From contig CAJUIA010000006.1 of NCBI GenBank assembly GCA_910586485.1, positions 1 through 64,000 of the forward strand: DNA of 64,000 nucleotides, read 5' to 3'. Shown in pieces: positions 16,713 through 24,845 of the stretch. Both the position numbers and the translations under genes were made by a program. The notes beneath the pieces are model-generated. The model saw only the letters and a program-made list of their open reading frames with translations. It did not search any database and was not told where the DNA came from. The DNA comes from an uncultured Acetatifactor sp. (GTDB lineage Bacteria; Bacillota; Clostridia; Lachnospirales; Lachnospiraceae). Positions within the stretch are counted from its first letter, which is position 1. Each line of letters begins with the position of its first letter.

Positions 16713-17708
16713 ATGCAGTATATTGAATTTGACGAAAGCAGGCCTATGGATCTGGTGCTGCTGGGACGGATCGCAGTGGACTTTAATCCGGTGGACTATT
16801 TTCATCCGCTGGAGGAGTGTACCACCTTTAAGAAGTATCTGGGGGGCTCCCCTGCCAATATAGCGGTGGGGGTGCGCAGGCATGGCATGAAGACGGGCTT
16901 TTTTGCGCGGGTGTCCGACGACCAGCTGGGAGATTTTGTAACCCATTATTTTGAAAGGGAAGGCATCGACACCTCCCGGATCCGCAGATGTACGGGCGGG
17001 GAAAAGATCGGGCTGACCTTTACGGAAATTGTTTCACCGGAGGAAAGCCGTATCTTAATGTATCGGAACTGCATTGCGGACCTGCAGCTTTGTGTGGATG
17101 ATATTGATGAGGACTACATAAGGAATACGAAGGCCCTGCTGATTTCCGGTACTTCCCTGGCGGAAAGCCCCTCCAGAGAGGCAGCCTTAAAAGCGGTGAT
17201 GCTGGCGAAAAAGAATGATACCAGACTGATCTTTGATATTGATTACCGGGAATACAACTGGAAGAACAAGGATGAAATTTCCGTTTATTATTCCATGGTG
17301 GCCAGGGAGGCGGACATTATTTTAGGCTCCAGGGAAGAGTTTGATCTCACGGAAAGGCTGATCTGCCCCGGCAGGAGCGACCGGGAGACGGCGGACTACT
17401 GGATGTCGAAATGTGCAAAGCTTCTGGTGATCAAGCATGGAAAGGAAGGCTCCACGGCTTATACCAGGGACGGAAAGAGCTTTACCGTAAGGCCCTTTCC
17501 CGTGGACTGCTTAAAATCCTTCGGGGGCGGGGACGGCTATGCCGCAGGCTTTTTGTACGGCCTGTACCAGGGCTGGGAAATGGCGGACTGCCTTGAATTC
17601 GGCAGCGCAGAGGCTTCCATGATGGTAGCCAGCCATTCCTGTTCGGACGACCTGCCGGGCCCGGAACAGGTAAAGCAGTTCATAAAGGAAAGCAAGGAAA
17701 AAGTATGA
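16713..17708 (+). CDS. iolC: 5-dehydro-2-deoxygluconokinase (IolC)
   Basis: 331 residues, PfkB/ribokinase family. It phosphorylates 5-dehydro-2-deoxy-D-gluconate (DKG) in the myo-inositol pathway, in the cytoplasm. Visible: N-terminal substrate region LGRIAVDFNPVDYF, the GGSPANIAVG sugar-site motif near residue 49, and the C-terminal GGGDGYAAGF anion-hole motif carrying the catalytic aspartate. The N-terminal strand and PVDYFHPLE region are typical of IolC rather than other PfkB kinases. The next gene, iolD, starts 14 bases on. The matching aldolase gene (iolJ) is not in this operon. Confidence 0.92.
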   Translation: MQYIEFDESRPMDLVLLGRIAVDFNPVDYFHPLEECTTFKKYLGGSPANIAVGVRRHGMKTGFFARVSDDQLGDFVTHYFEREGIDTSRIRRCTGGEKIGLTFTEIVSPEESRILMYRNCIADLQLCVDDIDEDYIRNTKALLISGTSLAESPSREAALKAVMLAKKNDTRLIFDIDYREYNWKNKDEISVYYSMVAREADIILGSREEFDLTERLICPGRSDRETADYWMSKCAKLLVIKHGKEGSTAYTRDGKSFTVRPFPVDCLKSFGGGDGYAAGFLYGLYQGWEMADCLEFGSAEASMMVASHSCSDDLPGPEQVKQFIKESKEKV

Positions 17709-17721
17709 CAGGAGGCGGGAA

Positions 17722-19650
17722 ATGAAGACGACGCGTATGACAGTGGCGCAGGCATTGGTAAGGTTTCTGGATAATCAGTATGTGCTGAGGGACGGAGTGG
17801 AAACCAAATTTGTGGAGGGCATATTCACCATTTTCGGACATGGGATTGTGGTGGGCTTGGGCCAGGCTTTGGATGAAAATCCGGAGGCGCTTAAGGTATT
17901 TCAGGGAAGAAACGAGCAGGGCATGGCTCATGCGGCGGCAGCCTTTGCCAAGCAGAACAACAGGAAGAGGATCATTGCCTGTGCATCCTCTATCGGTCCG
18001 GGAGCCGCCAATATGGTTACGGCGGCAGCCTGTGCCACGGTAAATAATATTCCCCTGTTACTTCTGCCCGGAGATACCTTTGCCACCAGGCAGCCGGATC
18101 CCGTATTGCAGCAGTTAGAGCAGGGGGGCTGCCCTTCCGTTACCACCAATGACGCATTTCGGCCGGTCTGCAAATACTGGGACAGGATTATCCGGCCGGA
18201 GCAGCTGATGAGTTCCATGATTCAGGCTATGCGGGTACTGACGGATCCGGCGGAGACAGGGGCGGTCTGCATTGCCTTAAGCCAGGACGTGGAGGGGGAG
18301 GCTTATGATTACCCGGATTCCTTCTTTGCAAAGCGGGTGCATAAGATTACCAGGGCCATCCCCGCGGAAGAGGAAATCAGGGATGCGGTGGAGATCTTAA
18401 AGGGCAGCAGGCATCCGTTGATTCTTTGCGGCGGCGGGGTCAGGTATTCCGAGGCGGGGAGGGAGCTGGAGCGGTTCTGTGCCGATTTTCAGATTCCCTT
18501 TGCAGAGACCCAGGCGGGCAAAAGTGCCTGCAGGAGTTCCTCGCCCTATAACCTGGGCGGCGTGGGGGTTACGGGAAATTCCGCGGCAAATGAAATCGCC
18601 GCCATGGCGGACGTGGTGCTGGCGGTGGGCACCAGACTGACGGATTTCACCACCGGCTCCAAATCCCAATACAGTAACCCCGACGTGAAATTTATCTCCG
18701 TAAATGTATCAAGATTTCATGCTTATAAGATGGATGCGGCCAGCGTGATCGGGGACGCGAAGGTGACGCTGGAGGCCCTTTCCCGTGAGCTTAAGAGCGC
18801 CGGCTACAAAAGTGCCTATACGAATGAAATTCAGAAAGCAAAGCAGGGCTGGGAGGCGGAGAGGAAGCGACTGGCGGAATATCAATATGACGAGAGCTTT
18901 GTGCCCTTAATCAGCGCCCGCAATGAAGGCTCTATCGGAGAGTTTGCAGAGCTGACGGGCAGTGTCCTCACCCAGACGGCGGCAGTGGCAAAAATCAGGG
19001 AAAGGATTCCGGAGGATGCCATAGTTACCGGGGCGGCAGGTTCCCTTCCCGGAGATCTCCAGCGTATGTGGACTACGGAGGAAAAGGATTCTTACCACAT
19101 GGAATACGGGTATTCCTGCATGGGCTATGAGGCGGCGGCAGCCCTTGGGTGTAAGCTGGCAGAGCCTGAGCGGGAGGTCTATGCCATGCTGGGGGACGGC
19201 AGCTTTCTGATGCTGCACAGCGAGTTCCTTACCTCCCTGCAGGAGGGAAAAAAGATTAATCTGCTGTTGTTTGACAACTGCGGCTTTGGCTGTATCAATA
19301 ATCTGCAAATGTCCAACGGTATCGGTAATCTGGCCACGGAGTTTCGGTACCGGGATGAGAGCGGGCAGCTGCAGGGAGGCCTGATTCCTATTGATTTTGC
19401 AAAGGTAGCAGAGGGTTACGGGGCTAAGGGCTATACCGTTTGCAGCCTGGAGGAGCTGGAAGCGGCGCTGGAGGATGCGAAGAAGCAGAAGGTGTCCACT
19501 TTGATTGACATCAAGGTACTGCCTAAGACCATGACGGACGGCTATGACTCCTGGTGGAATGTAGGAACGGCGGCAGTATCGGGAAAGCCGGAAGGAAAGG
19601 CTGCGTATGAGCGTATTCTGGAAGGCAGGAGCAGGGCAAGGTTATACTAA
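17722..19650 (+). CDS. iolD: 3D-(3,5/4)-trihydroxycyclohexane-1,2-dione hydrolase (IolD)
   Basis: 642 residues, a thiamine-diphosphate enzyme that opens the ring of the dione to give 5-deoxyglucuronate. The N-terminal TPP-binding domain includes the residues around EGIFTIFGHG and FQGRNEQGMAHAA (the glutamate-side motif); a central domain follows. The C-terminal TPP domain has the Mg-TPP motif GDGSFLMLHSEF ending in NCGFGCINNLQM. Length matches the family. It lies between iolC and iolE, with RBS GGAGGCGGG just before the ATG. Confidence 0.95.
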   Translation: MKTTRMTVAQALVRFLDNQYVLRDGVETKFVEGIFTIFGHGIVVGLGQALDENPEALKVFQGRNEQGMAHAAAAFAKQNNRKRIIACASSIGPGAANMVTAAACATVNNIPLLLLPGDTFATRQPDPVLQQLEQGGCPSVTTNDAFRPVCKYWDRIIRPEQLMSSMIQAMRVLTDPAETGAVCIALSQDVEGEAYDYPDSFFAKRVHKITRAIPAEEEIRDAVEILKGSRHPLILCGGGVRYSEAGRELERFCADFQIPFAETQAGKSACRSSSPYNLGGVGVTGNSAANEIAAMADVVLAVGTRLTDFTTGSKSQYSNPDVKFISVNVSRFHAYKMDAASVIGDAKVTLEALSRELKSAGYKSAYTNEIQKAKQGWEAERKRLAEYQYDESFVPLISARNEGSIGEFAELTGSVLTQTAAVAKIRERIPEDAIVTGAAGSLPGDLQRMWTTEEKDSYHMEYGYSCMGYEAAAALGCKLAEPEREVYAMLGDGSFLMLHSEFLTSLQEGKKINLLLFDNCGFGCINNLQMSNGIGNLATEFRYRDESGQLQGGLIPIDFAKVAEGYGAKGYTVCSLEELEAALEDAKKQKVSTLIDIKVLPKTMTDGYDSWWNVGTAAVSGKPEGKAAYERILEGRSRARLY

Positions 19651-19687
19651 GATAACTGCGCGTCCCAAAGTTCCCACAAATTTAGAT

Positions 19688-19701
19688 GCCGCTTGCGCGG
19701 C
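19688..19701 (+). repeat. Small GC hairpin before iolE
   Basis: GCCGC-TTGC-GCGGC lies just upstream of the iolE ribosome binding site, in a 66-bp gap. It resembles the other short CCGC/GCGG stems in this operon. Confidence 0.55.
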
Positions 19702-19716
19702 GGAATGAGAGGAAAA

Positions 19717-20625
19717 ATGAGTGTAAAAATGTTTGAAGAAGGAAAAGTAAAGCTGGGGATCGCGCCGATTGCCTGGACGAACGATGATCTGCCGGATCTG
19801 GGTAAGGAAAATACCTTCGAGCAGTGCATCAGCGAGATGGCACTGGCAGGATATGAGGGATCGGAGATCGGCAACAAGTATCCCACGGATGAGGCGGTTT
19901 TGAAAAAGGCGCTGAAGCTGCGTGGGCTGGAAATCTGCAACTGCTGGTTTTCCACCTTTTTGATCTCTAAGCCCTATGAAGAAACAGAAAAAGCCTTTTT
20001 GGAGAAGGTTGATTTCTTAAGGGCTTTGGGGGCCAGGGTGATCGGGGTATCGGAGCAGTCCTACAGCATCCAGGGGATGCAGGATGTACCTGTATTTGAA
20101 AAGAAGCATGTGATGAACGAGGAAGAGTGGGAGCGCCTTTGTACAGGCCTGAACAGGCTGGGAAAGGCGGCGAAGGAAAGGGGAATTGCCCTTACCTTTC
20201 ACCACCATATGGGGACGGTGGTGCAGTCTGGCGCTGAGACGGAGAGAATGCTTGCAAATACGGATCCTGAGTATGTGAGCCTGCTTTTTGACAGCGGTCA
20301 TTTTGCCTATTGTGGAGAGGACCCGACAGAGCTGGTGAAAAAATATGCGGATCGGATTAAGCATGTGCATTTAAAGGATATTCGCCGGGAGGTTGTGGAC
20401 CGGGTGAAGGCGGAGCATTTAAGCTTTCTGGAGGGAGTGCGGCAGGGGGCCTTCACGGTTCCGGGCGACGGCTGCATAGACTTTGATTCTATCTTTAAGG
20501 TGCTGGCGGAGCATCATTATGAGGGATATATGCTGGTGGAGGCGGAGCAGGACCCTGCGAAGGCCAATCCCTTTGAGTATGCCTTAAAGGCCAGAAAGTA
20601 CATAAAGGAGCATACAGGAATATAG
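19717..20625 (+). CDS. iolE: Inosose dehydratase (IolE)
   Basis: 302 residues of the xylose-isomerase-like TIM-barrel family. It dehydrates 2-keto-myo-inositol (scyllo-inosose) to the trihydroxycyclohexanedione, using a divalent metal. Signature N-terminus VKLGIAPIAWTNDDLPDLG is characteristic of IolE. Metal-site residues are visible around LTFHHHMGT, LLFDSGHFAY and KHVHLKDI, and in the late glutamate of MLVEAEQDP. Start MSVKM (19717) has GAGAGGA upstream; the frame is open to 19693. It supplies the substrate of IolD. Confidence 0.95.
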   Translation: MSVKMFEEGKVKLGIAPIAWTNDDLPDLGKENTFEQCISEMALAGYEGSEIGNKYPTDEAVLKKALKLRGLEICNCWFSTFLISKPYEETEKAFLEKVDFLRALGARVIGVSEQSYSIQGMQDVPVFEKKHVMNEEEWERLCTGLNRLGKAAKERGIALTFHHHMGTVVQSGAETERMLANTDPEYVSLLFDSGHFAYCGEDPTELVKKYADRIKHVHLKDIRREVVDRVKAEHLSFLEGVRQGAFTVPGDGCIDFDSIFKVLAEHHYEGYMLVEAEQDPAKANPFEYALKARKYIKEHTGI

Positions 20626-20646
20626 CGCAAAAAGGAGGATATGAAT

Positions 20647-21660
20647 ATGGTAACATTTGGCGTAATCGGTGCAGGGCGGATTGGCAAGGTGCATACGGAG
20701 AGTATCTGCCTGCATATTAAAAATGCAAAAATTAAGACGCTGGCGGATCCCTTTATGACGGAGGAAACCGCCGAATGGGCGAAGTCCCTGGGGGTGGAGC
20801 AGACTTCGAAGGATTATCATGAGATATTAAATGATCCTGAGATTGACGCGGTGATGATCTGTTCTTCCACCAATACCCATTCGCCCATTTCCATTGAGGC
20901 CATTCAGGCAGGGAAGCATGTATTCTGTGAAAAGCCCATCGACCATGACCTGAGCAAGATTAAGGAAGTGGTGAAGGCCTTGGAAGGAAGTAAGCTGAAA
21001 TATCAGGTGGGCTTTAACCGGCGATTTGATCACAATTTCGAGGCGGTAAAGAATGCCATAACCGCCGGAAAGATTGGAGAGCCGCATATTATTAAGATCA
21101 CCTCCAGGGATCCGGAGCCCCCTTCTGCGGAATACGCGGCGGTTTCCGGAGGCATGTTCCTGGACATGACCATTCATGACTTTGACATGGTCCGCTATCT
21201 GGCAGGGTGCGACGCGGAAGAAATTTATGTGCAGTCGGCGGTGCTGGTGGACCCGGCCATCGGTGAGGCAGGGGATGTGGATACCGCGGTTATTACTTTG
21301 AAAATGGAGAACGGAGCCATTGCGGTGATTGACAATTCCAGAAAGGCCGTGTATGGTTATGATCAGAGGGCAGAGGTCTTTGGTTCAAAGGGCATGGCAG
21401 CCACTGCAAATGATACGGCATCTTCCGCGGTTATAAGCAATGGGGAAGGCATTACTGGAGAAAAGCCCCTGTATTTCTTCCTGGAAAGATATATGGAATC
21501 CTTCTCCAGAGAGGTCAGGCTGTTTGTGGAGGCCATCGAGAAGGATACGGAGACGCCTTTAGGGGTTTTGGACGGCTTAAAGCCGGTGTTGATGGGAATT
21601 GCGGCAAAGAAGTCCGTGGAAGAACACAGGCCTGTAAAGCTGTCGGAGATTCCATTTTAA
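20647..21660 (+). CDS. iolG: Inositol 2-dehydrogenase (IolG)
   Basis: About 337 residues, GFO/IDH/MocA family. It oxidises myo-inositol to scyllo-inosose with NAD, the first step of the pathway. The Rossmann motif GVIGAGRIGKVH is at the N-terminus, the catalytic region EKPIDHDL near residue 95, and the substrate motif DMTIHDFDMVRYL around residue 175. Two in-frame ATGs lie at 20641 and 20647; AAAGGAGG ends at 20638, so the second has the better spacing. It sits 3' of iolE, so the pathway order is scrambled but complete from inositol through DKG phosphorylation when IolB is included. Confidence 0.94.
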   Translation: MVTFGVIGAGRIGKVHTESICLHIKNAKIKTLADPFMTEETAEWAKSLGVEQTSKDYHEILNDPEIDAVMICSSTNTHSPISIEAIQAGKHVFCEKPIDHDLSKIKEVVKALEGSKLKYQVGFNRRFDHNFEAVKNAITAGKIGEPHIIKITSRDPEPPSAEYAAVSGGMFLDMTIHDFDMVRYLAGCDAEEIYVQSAVLVDPAIGEAGDVDTAVITLKMENGAIAVIDNSRKAVYGYDQRAEVFGSKGMAATANDTASSAVISNGEGITGEKPLYFFLERYMESFSREVRLFVEAIEKDTETPLGVLDGLKPVLMGIAAKKSVEEHRPVKLSEIPF

Positions 21661-21673
21661 AAAGGAGAAAAAT

Positions 21674-22444
21674 ATGAGCAGACAATTTGGCTGTCCACAG
21701 TATAACGAGCATGGGGTGAAATGCTTAACCCGTGCCGGTGATGCGGAAAATGATATGATGATGGATATTGACGTTTATCGGGTGAAGGCGGGGGAAGTAA
21801 TAGAATTATACTCGGACCGGAAGGAGACGGCTGCTCTGCTGGTACTGGGAAATGTGGTTTTTGAATGGGAGCAGCACAGAGCCGAAGGAAGTCGAGCGGA
21901 TTTTATCAAAGAAGGCCCTTACTGTCTTCATGTGTGCCGGGGTGTACAGATTACGGTGAGGGTTTTGGCGGACAGTGAGGTGCTGGTGCAGAGGACGGAC
22001 AACGAAAGGGAGTTTGCCCCGGTCTTTTATACCCCGGATACCTGCAGGGACGAGACCTTTGGCTTCGGGCTCTGCGAGGACCGCATGGTCCGTACCGTGC
22101 GTACTGTTTTTGACTATGAGAATGCGCCCTATTCCAATATGGTAAACGGTGAAGTGATTAATCATCAGGGAAGCTGGTCCAGCTATACCCCTCATTCCCA
22201 TCCCCAGCCGGAGGTATACTATTACCGTTTTCAGCGGGAAGAAGGCTTCGGGGCCTGCTTTATCGGCGAGAATGCTTATAAGATAACGGATGGCAGCTTT
22301 GCGGCCATTACGCCGGGGGAGACCCATCCTCAGGTGACGGCGCCGGGCTATCCCATGTATTACTGCTGGATGATCCGGCATCTTCCCGGCAATCCCTGGA
22401 CCACCAGGGACGATGATCCCAGGTATGTATGGATAAAAGAGTGA
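21674..22444 (+). CDS. iolB: 5-deoxy-glucuronate isomerase (IolB)
   Basis: 256 residues, two-cupin enzyme that isomerises 5-deoxy-D-glucuronate to 5-dehydro-2-deoxy-D-gluconate, the IolC substrate. The second cupin holds the metal ligands: HSHPQPEVYYYRF (H-x-H-x5-E) followed by GETHPQV. The family ending with WxIR(H)LPGNPW is present. Length is normal. It is the last iol gene; a GATTCCGC hairpin and the dus ribosome site follow directly. Confidence 0.94.
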   Translation: MSRQFGCPQYNEHGVKCLTRAGDAENDMMMDIDVYRVKAGEVIELYSDRKETAALLVLGNVVFEWEQHRAEGSRADFIKEGPYCLHVCRGVQITVRVLADSEVLVQRTDNEREFAPVFYTPDTCRDETFGFGLCEDRMVRTVRTVFDYENAPYSNMVNGEVINHQGSWSSYTPHSHPQPEVYYYRFQREEGFGACFIGENAYKITDGSFAAITPGETHPQVTAPGYPMYYCWMIRHLPGNPWTTRDDDPRYVWIKE

Positions 22445-22463
22445 GATTCCGCGGAGCGGAATC
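22445..22463 (+). repeat. Hairpin between iolB and dus
   Basis: GATTCCGC (22445-22452) pairs with GCGGAATC (22456-22463) over 8 bp with a GGA loop, immediately before GGAGG of the next gene. There is no T tract. Confidence 0.75.
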
Positions 22464-22475
22464 ACGGAGGGCAGT

Positions 22476-23417
22476 ATGAAATATTATCTGGCTCCCATGG
22501 AAGGGCTTACTACTTATCATTTCAGGCGGGTATACCATAAGTATTATGGCGGGGTGGAAAAATATTTCACCCCGTTTCTTGCCGCCAGGAGCCTAAGCAC
22601 CAGAGAGCGGGCGGATATTCTGCCGGAGCATAACGAGGGGATGAAGGTGGTCCCGCAGATTCTGGCTAACCGTGCCGACGTGTTTTTATGTATAGCCGGG
22701 GAGGCGGCCGCTTACGGCTATTCGGCAGTGAATCTTAATCTGGGGTGCCCTTCCGGCACAGTGGCGGCCAGAGGCCGGGGGGCGGGCTTTTTAAAATTCC
22801 CGGAGGAATTGGAGAGGTTTCTGGACGAGATTTTTGAAAAATGTCCCTTGCGGATTTCCGTTAAGACCAGGATCGGTGTGGAGAATGTGGAAGAATGGGA
22901 AAGGCTGCTGGAGCTTTTTGGGCGTTATCCCATGGAAGAGCTGATCATCCATCCCCGGCTGCTTAAGGAGGGCTACGGCGGCCCTGTGCATTTGGAGGCA
23001 TTTGCAGCGGCCGCAGAGCGGAGGAAGATTCCCTTATGCTACAATGGAGATCTGATTTCGCTAAAGATGGTTGATCCGGACGGCGGTAAAGCCGGATATG
23101 GGACGCTGGGATGGCTTATGTCCCGGCTGCCTGAGACGGATACCGTCATGGTGGGCCGGGGAATTCTGCAAAGGCCGGGTATGATTACGGGAGATTTTTC
23201 CCCGGTTACGCTGAGAGCCTTTCATGATGAGCTTCTGGAAGGATATATCCGGATCATGTCTGGAGACACCAATACTCTTTTTAAGATGAAGGATCTCTGG
23301 ACCTTTATGGGAGAAAGCTTTGACAACGGGGACAAATATCTCAAAAAGATCAAAAAGTCGAAAAGTCTGTCGGAATACAGAGCGGCAGTGGATGCCGTTT
23401 TCCGGGAACGGGGATAA
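22476..23417 (+). CDS. tRNA-dihydrouridine synthase family protein
   Basis: 313 residues, FMN-dependent TIM barrel that reduces uridines in tRNA D loops. FMN/substrate motifs are YLAPMEGLTTYHFR at the N-terminus, the catalytic cysteine in NLNLGCPSGTV near residue 90, SVKTRIG near 129, and HPRLLKEGYGG. The barrel is followed by a short helical C-terminus. A clear GGAGG lies 6 bases before the ATG. It trails the inositol operon only 31 bases after iolB and is probably cotranscribed, although its role is unrelated housekeeping. Confidence 0.92.
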   Translation: MKYYLAPMEGLTTYHFRRVYHKYYGGVEKYFTPFLAARSLSTRERADILPEHNEGMKVVPQILANRADVFLCIAGEAAAYGYSAVNLNLGCPSGTVAARGRGAGFLKFPEELERFLDEIFEKCPLRISVKTRIGVENVEEWERLLELFGRYPMEELIIHPRLLKEGYGGPVHLEAFAAAAERRKIPLCYNGDLISLKMVDPDGGKAGYGTLGWLMSRLPETDTVMVGRGILQRPGMITGDFSPVTLRAFHDELLEGYIRIMSGDTNTLFKMKDLWTFMGESFDNGDKYLKKIKKSKSLSEYRAAVDAVFRERG

Positions 23418-23470
23418 GGCGGAAGAAGCATTATCATTATCATGGAAAGATTGTTTTTGTGCCAAAAAAT

Positions 23471-23520
23471 AAGGATGTCACGAAATCATCTGAGGGATGA
23501 TTTGCAACATCCTTATTTTT
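23471..23520. terminator. Bidirectional Rho-independent terminator
   Basis: AAGGATGT (23471-23478) pairs with ACATCCTT (23507-23514), with an inner AAATCATC/GATGATTT stem. It is followed by a T run on the plus strand and an A run upstream (T run on the minus strand). It can end both the dus transcript and the converging cold-shock gene. Confidence 0.9.
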
Positions 23521-23557
23521 GACCGAATTCGGCCTGGTCTTCGTCAGTCAGAAACGA

Positions 23558-23773
23558 TTATGCTACTACAGTAACGTTGGTAGCACGGGTTTTGCTGCTG
23601 TTCTGGGGATCGGTCTCGGTATCGAAAGTAACCTTCTGGCCTTCCTCAAGAGACTTGAAGCCGTCAGCATTGATTGCGGAGAAATGTACGAATACTTCCT
23701 CGCCGGTTGCATCGTTGGTGATGAAACCATAACCCTTCTGTGCGTTGAACCATTTAACTGTACCGTTGTTCAT
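23558..23773 (-). CDS. Cold shock protein (CspA/CspB family)
   Basis: 71 residues forming a single OB-fold domain that binds single-stranded RNA and DNA and acts as an RNA chaperone. RNP1 is visible as KGYGFITND and RNP2 as VFVHFSAI. The N-terminus NGTVKWFNAQ is typical. It is slightly longer than the usual 65-66 residues because of the C-terminal ATNVTVVA end. A strong Shine-Dalgarno (AAGGAGG on the minus strand) precedes the ATG. The gene has its own promoter and a leader of roughly 135 bases that folds strongly, so expression is probably controlled after transcription starts. Confidence 0.96.
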   Translation of the reverse strand: MNNGTVKWFNAQKGYGFITNDATGEEVFVHFSAINADGFKSLEEGQKVTFDTETDPQNSSKTRATNVTVVA

Positions 23774-23832
23774 TGTGGTACCTCCTTAAAAAATATAAAT
23801 ATTTGGCGATTCTAAAACTAGGACAAAAAAAT

Positions 23833-23885
23833 CACATATTTTTGTAAACCATCATCAAAGTCGTAATGACTTACAAAAATATGTG
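23833..23885 (-). promoter_or_regulatory. Structured 5' leader of the cold shock gene
   Basis: A perfect 15-bp stem, CACATATTTTTGTAA (minus-strand arms at 23871-23885 and 23833-23847), encloses 23 bases with a small inner AAGTC/GACTT stem and is followed on the minus strand by T7. It looks both like a cold-responsive fold and like an AT-rich terminator/attenuator. Confidence 0.75.
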
Positions 23886-23917
23886 AGTTCAATGACTTTC
23901 ATTTAGAATACAGGTGT

Positions 23918-23947
23918 AGTATAGCATCAATACTTATCAAATGTCAA
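23918..23947 (-). promoter_or_regulatory. Sigma-A promoter of the cold shock gene
   Basis: On the minus strand TTGACA (23942-23947), an 18-base spacer and TATACT (23918-23923). Confidence 0.85.
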
Positions 23948-24041
23948 CAATTATTTTTTGACGAGAATATTTGTCATTTTTTTGGGAAAATATAGATCAT
24001 AAACAGTTGTATAAAATAATATGAGACGGAGGTAAAAGAGC

Positions 24042-24722
24042 ATGGAAATCAGTTTTTGGTGGCTGACCGCCATTGCGGCCGCGGCCATGGCAGCAGGCTT
24101 TTGCATGGGCAGGCTGACGACGGCGCGGTGGACGGTGGAAGAGCCGGCTGGGGATAAGGAAGAGGAAGCGGAGTATGAAAGCAGACGCAAGGGCAGACGG
24201 GATGGTAAAAAAGACAGCCGGAGCCGATTTCCGTTTTCAGTGGGCAGTCCCGTGTCCGGAGAGATGGTGCAGATAGACGGGGATGAAAAAGCAGTGGTGG
24301 CGGTTCATCCCGGAGAAGACAGGCTGTATGCGCCTGCAAACGGGAAAATCACAAAGATATTTCCCAGGGGAAATGCCTTTTTGCTTCGCACGGAGTTCGG
24401 CGCTGAGATCTATATCAAGGCGGGGGACGCAGAGGATGATTTGCTGGAAAGATATTATCGTCCAAGAGTCGTTCAGAATGAGATCGTGGGAAAAGGAAAG
24501 CTGATTCTGGAGTTTGACCGGAAGGGACTGGTGAAGGAGGGAGCATCCTGCTGTGTGTATATGGGGATTGAATCAGGTGCTGTCCTCGGCAGTGTCCTTG
24601 CTTCGAAGGGAGCGCTTGTGAAAGCGGGAGAGCCTCTTTTGGGGCTGCGTCCGGGACGGATGGAGGATTGTGATACGGAATACGAAGCAGCCGGTTTTCT
24701 GCGCGCGCGGGCTGAAATATAA
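24042..24722 (+). CDS. Membrane-anchored PTS EIIA(Glc)-like protein without catalytic histidines
   Basis: 226 residues. An N-terminal membrane helix (about residues 5-24) is followed by an acidic then basic linker (25-65), then an EIIA(Glc)-type beta-sandwich: SPVSGEMVQI near residue 68, LYAPANGKITKIFPRGNAFLLRTEFGAEIYIKAG near 96-129 (long stretch, key residues N in GNAF and K in YIKAG), and VKEGA near 165. In EIIA(Glc) the equivalent positions are the phospho-accepting and partner histidines; both are replaced here. It therefore cannot act as an ordinary phosphocarrier and may sense or bind a partner at the membrane. It stands alone, with GGAGG upstream. Confidence 0.8.
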   Translation: MEISFWWLTAIAAAAMAAGFCMGRLTTARWTVEEPAGDKEEEAEYESRRKGRRDGKKDSRSRFPFSVGSPVSGEMVQIDGDEKAVVAVHPGEDRLYAPANGKITKIFPRGNAFLLRTEFGAEIYIKAGDAEDDLLERYYRPRVVQNEIVGKGKLILEFDRKGLVKEGASCCVYMGIESGAVLGSVLASKGALVKAGEPLLGLRPGRMEDCDTEYEAAGFLRARAEI

Positions 24723-24758
24723 AATCTTTCCGGTACCCTGATTCCGGCGAAGCAGCAG

Positions 24759-24792
24759 TTGACAAAGCCCTCGTTCTGTGCTACCTTATAAT
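24759..24792 (+). promoter_or_regulatory. Candidate promoter of the GNAT/redox genes
   Basis: TTGACA at 24759-24764 is 17 bases from TACCTT (24782-24787), which is preceded by TGC (extended -10). A TATAAT at 24787-24792 is 22 bases away, too far for the same -35. Confidence 0.5.
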
Positions 24793-24845
24793 CAGAACAG
24801 ATGTTCCTGCTTTGAAGCGAAGTGGGTGAAGGGAGAATACACAGG

